A DNA stretch of 64,000 nucleotides from Alphaproteobacteria bacterium (GCA_024743195.1 JANSXE010000001.1:124001-188000); one strand, 5' to 3'. Shown: positions 16,914 through 26,545, counted from the stretch's first letter. The notes: a model not told the origin generated them from the sequence alone. Made by a program: numbers and translations.

Positions 16914-19900
16914 ATGTCCGACTTCGCCCTATCGATCGACACGGCCGCGCAGCCCGTCCCGGTGAACGGCGGGGCCGGGCGCGCCGCCCTGGAACGCTTG
17001 ACCGACGCCCTGGAGCGCCTGGGAGACGACGAAAGCGACGGCCCGGCGGCGACACGCCTGAGGGCCGCGCTCCTCGAGGACGCGGAAGGCCCCGTCGCGA
17101 CGCTCTTCGCCAATGCGCTGGCGCTCAGCCCGTATCTCACGGCGTTGGCGGCGCGCGAGGCGGGGTTTCTCGCCCGCCTGTGCGCGGAAGGGCCCGACGC
17201 GGCCGTCGCCCAGGCGCTGGCCCTCGCAGGGCCGGACGGACGCCTTCCCGACACGCAGGAGACCGGGCCCGAAGGCCTCAAGGACCTGATGCGCCGACTG
17301 CGCGTCGCCAAGCGCCGCGTCGCCCTGGGGATTGCGATCGCAGACCTCGCCGGCGCTTGGCCGCTGGAACGCGTGACCGAAGCCCTGAGCGATCTGGCGG
17401 ACGCCGCGCTGGACAGCGCCATCGCCCATGTCCTGAGCGAGCTGACGGCCGCGCCGTGCGGCGGCGACGGCTGCGGGCTGGTCGCGCTCGGCATGGGCAA
17501 GCTGGGGGCGCGGGAGCTCAACTACTCCTCCGACATCGACATCATCCTGCTGTACGAGCCGGAGCGCGTGGCCGGGATCGCGCCCGACCGCCTGCGCCAG
17601 GACATGGTGCGCGCCGCGCGCACGCTGATGCGGATCATGGATGAGCGCACGGCCGACGGCTACGTCTTCCGAACCGACCTGCGCCTTCGGCCGGACCCGA
17701 GCGTGACGCCGCTCGCCGTCACCGTCCGGGCGGCCGAGACCTACTACGAGAGCCTCGGCCAGAACTGGGAGCGCGCGGCCATGATCAAGGCGCGCCCGGT
17801 CGCCGGGGACAAGGCGCTGGGGGCGGAATTCCTGGGTCATATCCGGCCCTTCGTCTGGCGCAAGCATCTGGACTTCGCGGCGATCAGCGACATCCAGTCG
17901 ATCAAACGCCAGATCAACGCCTTCCGAGGCGGCGGGCGCATCGCAATGGAAGGCCACGACGTGAAAATCGGCCGCGGCGGAATCCGCGAGATCGAGTTTT
18001 TCGTCCAGACCCAGCAACTCATCTGGGGCGGCCGGGAGCCCGCCTTGCGCACCCGGCGCACGCTGGAGGGGCTGCAAGCGCTGGCCGCGGAAGGGCACGC
18101 CGCCCCGGCGGCGGCGGAGGATATGGCCCGCTGCTATCGGTTCCTGCGCACGCTGGAGCACCGCCTCCAGATGGTGAACGACGAGCAGACCCAGACTCTG
18201 CCGGAGGCGCCGGAGAAGCTCGTCGAGATCGCCGCCTTCATGGGCTTCGAGACGCTCGACCGCTTCCGGGCTGCGGCGCGCGCGACCATGGAGACGGTCG
18301 AAGGCCATTACGCGCGCCTGTTCGAGGAGGCGCCGGAGCTGGGCGGCGGCGGCGCGCTCTCCTTCACCGGGACGGACGACGATCCGGACACGATCCGCAC
18401 CATCGCCGACATGGGCTTCAAGGAGCCGAGCCGCGTCGCCGGCCGCATCCGGGTGTGGCATCACGGGCGCTATCGCGCCACGCGCAGCGAACGCTCGCGT
18501 CAGATCCTGACCGAGCTGACGCCGCGCCTGCTGCAGGCCTTGGCCGACACCGCCGACCCGGACGAGGCCTTCAGCCGGTTCGACGCCTTCCTCGGCGGGC
18601 TGCCGGCGGGCGTGCAGCTCTTCTCCCTGTTCTACGCCAACCCGGACCTGCTCGATCTGGTGGCGGACATCCTGGGCAGCGCGCCGCGCCTGGCGGAGTG
18701 GCTGGCGCGCAAGCCGATCCTGCTGGACGCCGTCCTGTCGCCGGACTTCTTCGATCCGCTGGAGGATGTCGAGGCGCTGGAAACGCAGTTGGCCGACGCG
18801 CTCGGCCAGGCGCGCGACTTCCAGGACGTCATGGACCTGACGCGGCGCTGGGCGAACGACCGGAAGTTCCAGAACGGCCTGCAGCTTCTGCGCGGGGCGG
18901 CGCGGCCGCGCGACGCCGCCCGCCATCTCAGCGCGATCGCGGAGGTCTCGCTGGGCGCCCTCCTGCAGGCGGTCGAGGAGGAGTTCACCCAAAGCCACGG
19001 ACGCGTTCCGGGCGGCGGCCTCGCCGTCGTGGCGATGGGCAAGTTCGGGGGACGGGAGCTGATGCCGCGCTCCGACCTGGATCTCGTCTTCGTCTACGAC
19101 CATGCGCCCGACGCCGAGGGGTCGGACGGGCCGAAGCCGCTCGGACCGGCCGTCTACTATCTCCGGCTCTGCCAGCGGCTCGTCACCGCGATCGCCAGCG
19201 AGACCGGCGAGGGCAAACTGTTCGAAGTCGACTCCCGCCTGCGCCCGGACGGCAAGTCCGGGCCGCTCGCCACGCAATTCGCCACCTTCGACGCCTATTA
19301 CCGCGGGACCCCGGAAAAGCCGGGCGGCGACGCCTGGACCTGGGAGCATATGGCGCTGACCCGGGCCCGGGCAGCCGTGGGCCCGGACTGGCTGTGCGAG
19401 AAGATCGACGCCTCGATCGCCGCCAATCTGGATCAGGCGCGCGATCCCGAGACGCTGCTGCGCGACATCGCGGCCATGCGCCGGCGCATCGCAAAGGAGT
19501 TCCCGGGCAAATCCCCCTGGGACGTGAAGTACCGGCCGGGCGGGTTGGTCGATGTGGAGTTCGCCGCGCAATATCTGCAGCTTCGCTCCGGCGGGAGCGG
19601 CGCCCCGGTGTTCTCGCCCAGCACGGCGGAGGCGCTGGAGCGCCTTCGCGAGGCCGGCTGCCTGGACGCCGACGCTACCGCGGATCTTCAGGCGGGCCTC
19701 GCCTTGTGGCGCCGGCTGCAGATCGCGCTGCGCCTCACCGCCGCGGAAGGCGTCTTCGATGCCGAGAGCGCGCCCGAGGGACAGCGCCGGGTCTTGGTGC
19801 GGATCGCCGAAGCTGAGGATTTCGACGCCCTGACCCGGCGCATGGAGGCCGCCGCGGACGCCGTCGCCACGCGCTTCGCCGCGTTGGTGACGGGGCCTGC

Positions 19901-19925
19901 CGACGCACTCGATCCGGACGGCTGA
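16914..19925 (+). CDS. glnE: Bifunctional glutamine synthetase adenylyl-/deadenylyltransferase GlnE
   Basis: A 1003-residue protein with two nucleotidyltransferase domains: GMGKLGARELNYSSDID at about 191-207 and AMGKFGGRELMPRSDLD at about 708-724, each followed by its helical domain. GlnE adds AMP to glutamine synthetase or removes it according to PII and glutamine, tuning ammonium assimilation. A TTG-started frame runs from 16794; I chose ATG 16914, giving a normal N-terminus, but the ribosome site is weak and a nearby start is possible. Divergent from the AsmA-like gene. Confidence 0.94.
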   Translation: MSDFALSIDTAAQPVPVNGGAGRAALERLTDALERLGDDESDGPAATRLRAALLEDAEGPVATLFANALALSPYLTALAAREAGFLARLCAEGPDAAVAQALALAGPDGRLPDTQETGPEGLKDLMRRLRVAKRRVALGIAIADLAGAWPLERVTEALSDLADAALDSAIAHVLSELTAAPCGGDGCGLVALGMGKLGARELNYSSDIDIILLYEPERVAGIAPDRLRQDMVRAARTLMRIMDERTADGYVFRTDLRLRPDPSVTPLAVTVRAAETYYESLGQNWERAAMIKARPVAGDKALGAEFLGHIRPFVWRKHLDFAAISDIQSIKRQINAFRGGGRIAMEGHDVKIGRGGIREIEFFVQTQQLIWGGREPALRTRRTLEGLQALAAEGHAAPAAAEDMARCYRFLRTLEHRLQMVNDEQTQTLPEAPEKLVEIAAFMGFETLDRFRAAARATMETVEGHYARLFEEAPELGGGGALSFTGTDDDPDTIRTIADMGFKEPSRVAGRIRVWHHGRYRATRSERSRQILTELTPRLLQALADTADPDEAFSRFDAFLGGLPAGVQLFSLFYANPDLLDLVADILGSAPRLAEWLARKPILLDAVLSPDFFDPLEDVEALETQLADALGQARDFQDVMDLTRRWANDRKFQNGLQLLRGAARPRDAARHLSAIAEVSLGALLQAVEEEFTQSHGRVPGGGLAVVAMGKFGGRELMPRSDLDLVFVYDHAPDAEGSDGPKPLGPAVYYLRLCQRLVTAIASETGEGKLFEVDSRLRPDGKSGPLATQFATFDAYYRGTPEKPGGDAWTWEHMALTRARAAVGPDWLCEKIDASIAANLDQARDPETLLRDIAAMRRRIAKEFPGKSPWDVKYRPGGLVDVEFAAQYLQLRSGGSGAPVFSPSTAEALERLREAGCLDADATADLQAGLALWRRLQIALRLTAAEGVFDAESAPEGQRRVLVRIAEAEDFDALTRRMEAAADAVATRFAALVTGPADALDPDG

Positions 19926-20039
19926 GCGGACTTGCGCCGCGGGGCGCGTCGCCTATCTCACAGTCTGGCGGTCGGGCCCGACCGCGATCTGGGGGTCTTT
20001 CGACCCGCAACCGGCAACCAACGAGAGGGACTTCAGACG

Positions 20040-20504
20040 ATGGCGATCAGCGAAGGCGATGCGGCTCCGGATTTCACCATGGCGACGGACGGCGGCGGCT
20101 CGGTGAGCCTGGCCGATCTGAAGGGGCAATGGGTGGTTCTTTACTTCTACCCGCGCGACGACACGCCAGGCTGCACCAAGGAGGCCTGCGGCTTCCGCGA
20201 TTCGATCGCCGAGTTCGAGGGGCTGAACGCCAAGGTGATCGGCGTCTCCCGCGACAGCGTCGCCAAGCACGACAAGTTCAAGGCCAAATACGATCTGCCC
20301 TTCACGCTGGCGGCGGACGAGGACGGCGCCGTCTGCGAGGCGTACGGCGTCTGGGTGGAGAAGACCATGTACGGTAAGAAGTCGATGGGGATCGAACGCT
20401 CCACCTTCCTGATCGACCCGACCGGCAAGATCGCCAAGCTCTGGCGCAAGGTGAAGGTTCCCGGCCACGTCGACGCCGTGCGCGAGTCGCTGCAGGCCGC
20501 CTGA
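20040..20504 (+). CDS. bcp: Thioredoxin-dependent peroxiredoxin (Bcp/PrxQ)
   Basis: A 154-residue PrxQ-type peroxiredoxin. The peroxidatic Cys45 and likely resolving Cys50 are in PRDDTPGCTKEAC, the classic C-x4-C arrangement. It reduces hydrogen and organic peroxides with thioredoxin. AGAGGGA lies well placed before ATG 20040. It follows glnE by 114 bases on the same strand and precedes the DUF455 gene by 115 bases, as in many Rhodospirillales-like genomes. Confidence 0.96.
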   Translation: MAISEGDAAPDFTMATDGGGSVSLADLKGQWVVLYFYPRDDTPGCTKEACGFRDSIAEFEGLNAKVIGVSRDSVAKHDKFKAKYDLPFTLAADEDGAVCEAYGVWVEKTMYGKKSMGIERSTFLIDPTGKIAKLWRKVKVPGHVDAVRESLQAA

Positions 20505-20619
20505 GGCGGCGACGGGCGGACCCGGCCGGGACCTTGCGTCGGCCCGACCGCTCCCCATCTGAAACGGGCGGCCGCCGGCCGCGGATGTGGGATCGATTGC
20601 ACGACGGCGCGGAGGGCGG

Positions 20620-21513
20620 ATGCGAAGCGCGGACATCGGACTTGGCCCCGAGGGAGCGGGCGACGCGCCGCCGCCCGGGCTGGAGGCGGCGCGCGGCGCG
20701 GCGGGCCTCAGCGACCTCGCGGTCCTGGTGCTGCGGGAGCCGGAGCCGCGGCGCAAGGCCGAAATGGCGCGCTACGCCGCCGCCCGGTGGCTGCGGCGCG
20801 ACATCGACGGGATCGGCGCGGCTGCGCCGCCCGACCGCCCCGCCCGCCCCGAGAGGCCGGAGCTTCTGCCGCCGGCCAAGATGCCGCGGCGCAAGATCGG
20901 CGCCGCGCCGGAGGGGCGGATCGCGCTGCTGCACGCCGTCGCCCATATCGAACTCAACGCCATCGACCTCGCCTTCGACATGGTCGCGCGCTTCGCCGGC
21001 GTCGGCATGCCGACCGGCTTCTTCGACGATTGGGTGACGATCGGCGACGACGAGGCGCGTCATTTCCAGCTTCTCGACAACCGGTTGGCGGCCCTCGGGG
21101 CGCGCTACGGCGACCTGCCGGCGCATGACGGGCTCTGGCGGGCCGCGATGGAGACGGCGGACGATCTGCTCAACCGCCTCGCCGTCGTGCCCATGGTGTT
21201 GGAGGCCCGCGGCCTGGACGTGACGCCCGGGATGATCGCGAAACTAAGCGCCGCCGGCGATTCGGAGAGCGCCGCCGTCCTGACGATCATCCATGACGAG
21301 GAGATCGGCCATGTCGCCGCAGGACGCCGATGGTTCGAGCATCTTTGCGAAGTCCGCGGGCTGGAGCCCGTCGCGACCTGGCGCGCCATCGTGGCGGAGC
21401 GCTTCCGCGGCGGTCTGAAGCCGCCCTTCAACAGCGAGAGCCGGTCGCTCGCCGGCTTCGCGGAAGCCTACTACACGCCGCCGCCGGAGGCCGGTGAAGG
21501 CGGCGCTTCCTAG
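20620..21513 (+). CDS. DUF455 ferritin-like domain protein
   Basis: A 297-residue protein of the DUF455 family, a ferritin-like helical bundle related to MiaE. Candidate di-iron ligands include the HAVAHIELNAIDLAFD helix, DDEARHFQL, and IIHDEEIGHV near the C-terminus, which give the expected E/H pairs. Function is unknown for the family; a diiron oxidase or hydroxylase role is a guess. ATG 20620 with GGAGG just upstream is preferred to GTG 20587. It is followed after six bases by the ABC membrane gene, suggesting co-transcription. Confidence 0.85.
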   Translation: MRSADIGLGPEGAGDAPPPGLEAARGAAGLSDLAVLVLREPEPRRKAEMARYAAARWLRRDIDGIGAAAPPDRPARPERPELLPPAKMPRRKIGAAPEGRIALLHAVAHIELNAIDLAFDMVARFAGVGMPTGFFDDWVTIGDDEARHFQLLDNRLAALGARYGDLPAHDGLWRAAMETADDLLNRLAVVPMVLEARGLDVTPGMIAKLSAAGDSESAAVLTIIHDEEIGHVAAGRRWFEHLCEVRGLEPVATWRAIVAERFRGGLKPPFNSESRSLAGFAEAYYTPPPEAGEGGAS

Positions 21514-21519
21514 CCCGCC

Positions 21520-22590
21520 ATGCGCCCGAACCAGGACGGTCGAGCGGCAGCGGATCAGGCGCCGCGGCCTCTTCCCGCCTCGCTCTATCGCTTCGTCTGG
21601 CGCGAAAGCGGCCGACGCCAGGTCCTTCTGGCGCTGTTGACGGTCGTGGTCTTTCCCCTGTCGCTGGCCCCACTGGAGCTTCAGCGGCGGATCGTCAACA
21701 ACGCCATCAAAGACCCGAATGTCGAGCTTCTGATCACGCTCTGCGTCATCTATCTCGGCGCGGCGATCGCCCATGCGCTGGTGAAATTCGCACGGAACAT
21801 GGCCGTCGGCGTGATCTCCGAACAGGTGACGCGCAATCTCAGGCTGCGGATCATCCATTGGGTCGACCCTCTAGCGCCGAACGACGACCAACTGTCCGAC
21901 GACGCGAACCGGCCGTCCGGCCACGAAGGCGCGGCCGTCTCGCTGACCGCCGGAGAGGCGGAGAAGGTGGGCGGCTTCGCCGGCGACGCCCTGTCCCAGC
22001 CGCTGCTTCAGGGCGGGGTCATGGTCTCGGTGCTCGGCTATATGATCTGGGTCGACTGGCGCATGGCGTTGGCCGCGCTCGGCGTCTACATCCCGGCGGC
22101 GCTGCTCGCCCCGTTGGTGCAGCGGCGGATCAACGGCCATGTGGCCCGCAAGACGGACTTGATGCGCACGCTCGGCGACGTCATGACGGGCGGCGACGGC
22201 GGCGCGAAAACCGACCCGGCCCGGCAGGCCGAGGACGCCCCGCCCAGATCCCGCCAGGCGAACCGGCCGGAGCTCTTGACCCTCGATGTGCTGAAGGCGC
22301 GGCTTTGGATCTTCCTCTACAAGTTCGGCTTCAAGGCCCTCAACAATCTGATGAGCGAATTCGGTCGCCTCGTGGTGCTGTTCGTCGGCGGCTGGTTCGT
22401 GATCCAGGGCGAGACGGAAGTCGGCGTCATCGTCGCCTTCCTGTCGGGACTGGAGAAGGTTTCGGACCCCGCGCGGGAGCTCTTGAATTTCTATCGGCAA
22501 CTCAGCCAGGCGCGGGTTCAGTACGGCCAGTTGCGCCGCGGCGTCGGCGACGGCCCGCCGGCGGAGCGCGCCGGCGCCCAAAGCGGATGA
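21520..22590 (+). CDS. ABC exporter transmembrane domain without ATPase domain
   Basis: A 356-residue membrane protein matching the type I ABC exporter membrane domain, with about six hydrophobic segments (first two near residues 36-52 and 70-88) and coupling-helix-like pieces. No Walker A, signature or Walker B follows; the frame ends soon after NFYRQLSQARVQYGQL, where exporters normally pass into the nucleotide-binding domain. There is no separate ATPase gene beside it. A charged insert (about residues 223-250) interrupts the membrane part. It may pair with an ATPase encoded elsewhere or have lost transport function. Six bases downstream of the DUF455 gene. Confidence 0.8.
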   Translation: MRPNQDGRAAADQAPRPLPASLYRFVWRESGRRQVLLALLTVVVFPLSLAPLELQRRIVNNAIKDPNVELLITLCVIYLGAAIAHALVKFARNMAVGVISEQVTRNLRLRIIHWVDPLAPNDDQLSDDANRPSGHEGAAVSLTAGEAEKVGGFAGDALSQPLLQGGVMVSVLGYMIWVDWRMALAALGVYIPAALLAPLVQRRINGHVARKTDLMRTLGDVMTGGDGGAKTDPARQAEDAPPRSRQANRPELLTLDVLKARLWIFLYKFGFKALNNLMSEFGRLVVLFVGGWFVIQGETEVGVIVAFLSGLEKVSDPARELLNFYRQLSQARVQYGQLRRGVGDGPPAERAGAQSG

Positions 22591-22616
22591 CGGCGCGGCG
22601 GCCGAGCCGCTATAAG
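22587..22616 (+). promoter_or_regulatory. Candidate promoter placing rlmJ on a near-leaderless transcript
   Basis: ATGACG (22587-22592), 18 bases, then TATAAG (22611-22616) give a reasonable sigma-70-type pair. The rlmJ ATG at 22625 starts eight bases after the -10 box, so a normal start site would leave an untranslated leader of only about two bases. There is no Shine-Dalgarno sequence before this ATG, which agrees with leaderless translation. Confidence 0.35.
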
Positions 22617-22624
22617 CGCCCTCG

Positions 22625-23470
22625 ATGAATTACCGCCACGCCTTTCACGCCGGCAATTTCGCCGACGTCCTGAAGCACTGGGTTCTGCTGCTGATCCTGG
22701 AGCGGCTCGCCGCCAAGCCGAAGCCCTTCTTCGTGCTGGACACGCACGCCGGCGCCGGCTTCTACGATCTGGCGCGCGAAGCTGCGGGGCGCACCGGCGA
22801 GGCGGCGCAGGGGATCGGCCGGCTGTTGGCCGACCGCGCCAGCGCGCCGCAGAGCCTCGACCCCTATCTCGACGCCGTGGCGCGCCTGAACGCCGGCGAG
22901 CCGGCGCTGCGCTGGTATCCGGGCTCGCCCTATCTGATCGCCGAGCGGCTCCGCCCGCAGGATCGTCTGATCGCCTGCGACCTGCAGCCCGACGAGCACC
23001 GGGCGCTGCGGGAGACGCTGGCCCCCTTCCCGCGCGCCAAGGCCCTGAACGGCGACGGCTATGCGGCCGCGCCCTCCATGCTGCCGCCGCCGGAGCGGCG
23101 CGGGCTGCTGTTGATCGACCCGCCGTTCGAGAGCCGCACCGAGTTCGAGGCCGTGGCGAAGGCCGCGGCTCGGGCGCACAAGCGCTTCCCACAGGGCGCG
23201 ACGCTGCTGTGGCATCCGATCAAGGACCCGGCGGCCGTCGACGCCTTCCGCGCCGCCCTGCCCCGCCCGGCGGGAGGGTTGGCCGCGGTCGATCTCGCGG
23301 TCGCCGCGCCGCGGCGCGACGGGCCGATGACCGCCTGCGGCCTGACGCTGCTCAATCCGCCCTTCGGGGTGACGGCGCAGGTCGAGGCCGACCTTCCGGC
23401 GCTGGCGGAGCGACTCGCCTCAGGTCCCGGCGCGGGCGGACGCGTCGAATGGTTGGCGCCCCCCGCCTGA
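22625..23470 (+). CDS. rlmJ: 23S rRNA (adenine(2030)-N(6))-methyltransferase RlmJ
   Basis: A 281-residue methyltransferase starting MNYRHAFHAGNFADVLKHW, the hallmark opening of RlmJ, with SAM-binding LDTHAGAG near 38-45 and the catalytic motif DPPFE at 165-169 (N6-adenine methylases carry D/N-PP-Y/F). It methylates A2030 of 23S rRNA; the E. coli enzyme was also linked to use of DNA as nutrient. The ATG has no ribosome site, see the promoter entry. It converges with the lipoprotein gene. Confidence 0.95.
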   Translation: MNYRHAFHAGNFADVLKHWVLLLILERLAAKPKPFFVLDTHAGAGFYDLAREAAGRTGEAAQGIGRLLADRASAPQSLDPYLDAVARLNAGEPALRWYPGSPYLIAERLRPQDRLIACDLQPDEHRALRETLAPFPRAKALNGDGYAAAPSMLPPPERRGLLLIDPPFESRTEFEAVAKAAARAHKRFPQGATLLWHPIKDPAAVDAFRAALPRPAGGLAAVDLAVAAPRRDGPMTACGLTLLNPPFGVTAQVEADLPALAERLASGPGAGGRVEWLAPPA

Positions 23471-23475
23471 CGGGA

Positions 23476-24069
23476 TCAGCCGGAGGGCGCCCGCGCCGCC
23501 GTCGCCTCGATGATCCGGGCGCACAGATGGTTCATGGCCGACGCCGCCATCCTTTCCTCGTCCGTGAAACTGTCCGGAAGGGCGAAGGTCGCGGCCGTCG
23601 TCTCCCGCCAATACCCGACCCGTTCGCCGGCCGCCGCATCGACGAGGCGCAGGTCCGCGGTCACGTCGCCGCGCCAGCCGAAGACCGTCAGGTCGCGCAG
23701 GATCGTGAAGGCGCCGTGCATCACGAAATCCGCCTCCAGCCGCTCGGCCAGATCGACATATTCCGCGTCCTCCAAGCCGAACACGCGCTCCATCTCGTAG
23801 CCGGCGCCGGCGACCGCCTGAAGCGCCCGCTCGCGCGGAACGAACCGGAAGACGTTGCGCGCCGCCAGGCACTCGACCAGTTGATCGTAGGCGAAGCGGG
23901 CGGTCGCATAATCCTTGGTGTACCAGGGCAGCAGCGCCGCGGTCGGCGCCGGACCGGGGCGCACGGTCATTGGCGGCGGCCCTTCGGGCGTCGCCGTCAC
24001 GCACCCCGAGGACGTGACCGTCAAGACCAGCAGCGCCGCGACGGCGACGCGGCGTCCGATAGAGCGCAT
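23476..24069 (-). CDS. Putative lipoprotein of unknown function
   Basis: A 197-residue protein with a signal peptide and lipobox ending in SSGC near residue 22 (hydrophobic VAVAALLVLTVTSSGC), so it is probably lipid-anchored in the envelope. The mature part has a mixed alpha/beta look with DYATARFAYDQLVECLAARN, a pattern reminiscent of periplasmic proteins that bind or sense envelope components, but I recognise no named family. ATG 24067-24069 with AAGGGG at good spacing is chosen over the TTG six bases upstream. Confidence 0.75.
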   Translation of the reverse strand: MRSIGRRVAVAALLVLTVTSSGCVTATPEGPPPMTVRPGPAPTAALLPWYTKDYATARFAYDQLVECLAARNVFRFVPRERALQAVAGAGYEMERVFGLEDAEYVDLAERLEADFVMHGAFTILRDLTVFGWRGDVTADLRLVDAAAGERVGYWRETTAATFALPDSFTDEERMAASAMNHLCARIIEATAARAPSG

Positions 24070-24179
24070 ATCCAATCCCCTTTTCCCGTCGTGACCGAGC
24101 GGAGGGGACGGCTACCCGCTTTCGGCCGCCGATGCGTTGATCCAGCGCAACGCGCCCTGGACGCGTTGCACGGCGCGCG

Positions 24180-25388
24180 CTACTCCGCCGCGCGGGCGAG
24201 CGTTTCCGGCGCCGCGGCGAGGCTGGCGACCGCGGCCTCGAGCGCGCCGGCGCCGATCGGGACGCCGAGGCGCTTGAGCCCAAGATCGATCACCGCAAGG
24301 CCGCCCAGCACCATCGGCTCGTTGATGTCGCCCATATGACCGATGCGGAAGGCCTTGCCCTCCATCCGCCCGAGCCCGCCGGAGACCGAGACGCCGTAGC
24401 GCTCGCGCGCCAGGCCGCGGAGGCTTTCGGGATCGAATCCGTCGGGGACCAGCACGGTGGTCACGCTGTCCGCGCGGCTTTCCGGCCGGAGCGCATTGAA
24501 GGCGAGCGCGCCGCCCTCGGCCCAAACGGCGACCGCGGCGCGGACCGCTTCAGCAAGCCGTCGATGGCGGGCGACGGCGCCGGCCAGCGTCTCCTCGGCC
24601 AGCATCCGCACCGCCTCGTCGAGCGCGAAGATCAGATGCTCCGGCGCGGTGCCGCAGAAGCGCTTGTAGTGCGGGCCCGACAGCCGCTCCGCCCAGTCCC
24701 AATAGCGCCGCGGCGTCGACGCGGCGGCGGCGGCGGCCTGCGCCTTGTCGTTGGCGGCGACGAGTGCGAGGCCCGGCGGCGTCATCAGCCCCTTCTGCGA
24801 GGCCGCGACCGTCACGTCGACGCCCCAGGCGTCCATGCGGTACTCGGTCGTGCCCAGCGAAGCGATCACGTCGACCATGAAGAGCGCGTCGTGTCCGGCC
24901 GCGTCGATCGCCGCGCGGACGGCCTGCACGTCGCTGGTGACGGAGGCGGCGGTGTCCGTATGCACCATCAGCACCGCCTTGATCTCGCCCATGGCGTCGG
25001 CCTTCAACGCGGCCTCCACGGCGGCGGGGTCGATCGGCGTGCGCCAATCGTTCGGGATCGTGCGGCATCGGACGCCCAGCGCTTCGGCCAAGACGCGCCA
25101 GCCTTCGGAGAACTGCCCCACCTCCGGGATCAGGACCGCATCGCCGGGCGACAGCGTGTTCGCCAGCGCCGCCTCCCAGGCGCCGTGCCCGTTGGCGGCG
25201 TAGAGGAAGACCGGATGCGTCGTCTCGAAGAGCGCGCGCACGTCCTGGAACAGACGGTCGCTCAGCGCGACGAACTCCGGCCCCGAAAAATCGATCGGCT
25301 GGCGGTGCATGGCGGCCAGGATGCGTTCCGGCACCGGGGTCGGGCCCGGAACCATCAGCAGCTCCCGTCCTCTTTTTACGGTGGTCAT
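24180..25388 (-). CDS. Class V aminotransferase, serine-glyoxylate / alanine-glyoxylate type
   Basis: A 402-residue fold-type I PLP enzyme. MVPGPTPVPERILAAMHRQPIDFSG is the family N-terminus (first part shown), ANGHGAWEAALANTL binds the cofactor, and the PLP lysine is in ASQKGLMTPPGLAL. Such enzymes transfer an amino group from serine or alanine to glyoxylate; purine catabolic ureidoglycine-type activities are alternatives. ATG 25386-25388 is used rather than the frame to 25502. It is divergent from the EamA operon, whose dehalogenase could yield glycolate, one oxidation step from glyoxylate, so a metabolic link is possible but unproven. Confidence 0.85.
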   Translation of the reverse strand: MTTVKRGRELLMVPGPTPVPERILAAMHRQPIDFSGPEFVALSDRLFQDVRALFETTHPVFLYAANGHGAWEAALANTLSPGDAVLIPEVGQFSEGWRVLAEALGVRCRTIPNDWRTPIDPAAVEAALKADAMGEIKAVLMVHTDTAASVTSDVQAVRAAIDAAGHDALFMVDVIASLGTTEYRMDAWGVDVTVAASQKGLMTPPGLALVAANDKAQAAAAAASTPRRYWDWAERLSGPHYKRFCGTAPEHLIFALDEAVRMLAEETLAGAVARHRRLAEAVRAAVAVWAEGGALAFNALRPESRADSVTTVLVPDGFDPESLRGLARERYGVSVSGGLGRMEGKAFRIGHMGDINEPMVLGGLAVIDLGLKRLGVPIGAGALEAAVASLAAAPETLARAAE

Positions 25389-25561
25389 CGCGTAAGGCCC
25401 TTCAATCGCAACGCGCGTATGATAAGTACCGCATCGAGCCGGCCGGTCAACGCCGCAGGCGCAGGCGCGGCGTGGTCTCAGGGTTGATCCCCGGCGGCGC
25501 ATCTATTTGTCCCGAACCGGGCTTTCGTGCGCCCGGACCGGCAGGTAAGGTCCGCCGCACC

Positions 25562-26521
25562 ATGCGAGACGGATCCCCCGACAGCGCCGCCGAGGCGACG
25601 CCGCGCTATCTCGGTCTGCCCGAAGAACGGCTGGCCGGCCTTCTGTTGTTCGCAACCCCGCTGTTCTTCAGCGCCAACATCCTGGTCGCCAAGGCGGTCG
25701 CGGATCTGGTTCCGCCGGTGGCGCTGGCCTTCTGGCGCTGGGCGCTGACCTTCGCGATCCTCGCGGTCCTGGTGGGTCCGCGGCTGTGGGCGCGGCGCGC
25801 CGACATCGCGCGCGAGTGGAAGGATGTGCTGCTGCTCGGCGCCTTGGGCATGGGGGTCTGCGGCGCCTTCGTCTACATCGCCGCCGACACGACCAGCGCC
25901 ACCAACATCGGCCTGATCTATTCCGCGGCCCCGGTGCTGATCATCCTGCTCTCCGGCCTGATCTATGGGGAGACGCTGTCCGGCCGGCAGATCGCGGGCG
26001 TTACGGCCAGCCTCGCCGGCGTGCTCTGGATCATCGCGCGCGGCGATCCGGGCGTCTTCCTGACGCTCGACTTCACGACGGGGGATTTGTGGATCGTCGC
26101 CGCCATGATCGGCTGGGCGGTCTATTCGGTGTTGCTGCGCCACCGCCGGAGCGCGCTCGGCATCACCACCCGCTTCGCAGCAATCGTCGGCGGGGGGTGC
26201 CTCGTCCTCGCCCCCTTCGCCGTATGGGAGGCGCTGGCGGTCGGCCCGCCGACGCTGACGGCGAAGACGGTCGGCGTCGTGCTGTTCCTGGCGGTCTTCG
26301 CCTCCTTCCTGGCCTATCAGATCTACGCCTTCGTGCAGCGCTCGCTCGGCGCCGGGCGGACCAGCCTGCTCATGTATCTGATCCCGGTCTACAATTCGGC
26401 GCTCGCCTGGGCGTTGCTCGGGGAGCAGTTGGCGGCGTACCATCTGGTCGGCGCGGCGCTGGTGTTGCCCGGCATCTATCTGGCCACGCGCAATCCCCGG
26501 CCGCCCGCGGCCGGCCGCTAG
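25562..26521 (+). CDS. EamA-family (DMT) transporter
   Basis: A 319-residue integral membrane protein with two EamA repeats and about ten hydrophobic segments. The first repeat begins near residue 25 (LLLFATPLFFSANILVAKAV), the second near 165 (DLWIVAAMIGWAVYSVLL), and the segment ending LGAGRTSLLMYLIPVYNSALAW is typical of the second repeat. These proteins export amino acids and other small metabolites; the substrate cannot be told. It is the first gene of a forward operon, 24 bases before the dehalogenase-like hydrolase. ATG 25562 has a weak ribosome site. Confidence 0.85.
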   Translation: MRDGSPDSAAEATPRYLGLPEERLAGLLLFATPLFFSANILVAKAVADLVPPVALAFWRWALTFAILAVLVGPRLWARRADIAREWKDVLLLGALGMGVCGAFVYIAADTTSATNIGLIYSAAPVLIILLSGLIYGETLSGRQIAGVTASLAGVLWIIARGDPGVFLTLDFTTGDLWIVAAMIGWAVYSVLLRHRRSALGITTRFAAIVGGGCLVLAPFAVWEALAVGPPTLTAKTVGVVLFLAVFASFLAYQIYAFVQRSLGAGRTSLLMYLIPVYNSALAWALLGEQLAAYHLVGAALVLPGIYLATRNPRPPAAGR

Positions 26522-26545
26522 TCTTTCCGGAAAGGATCGCCCCTG

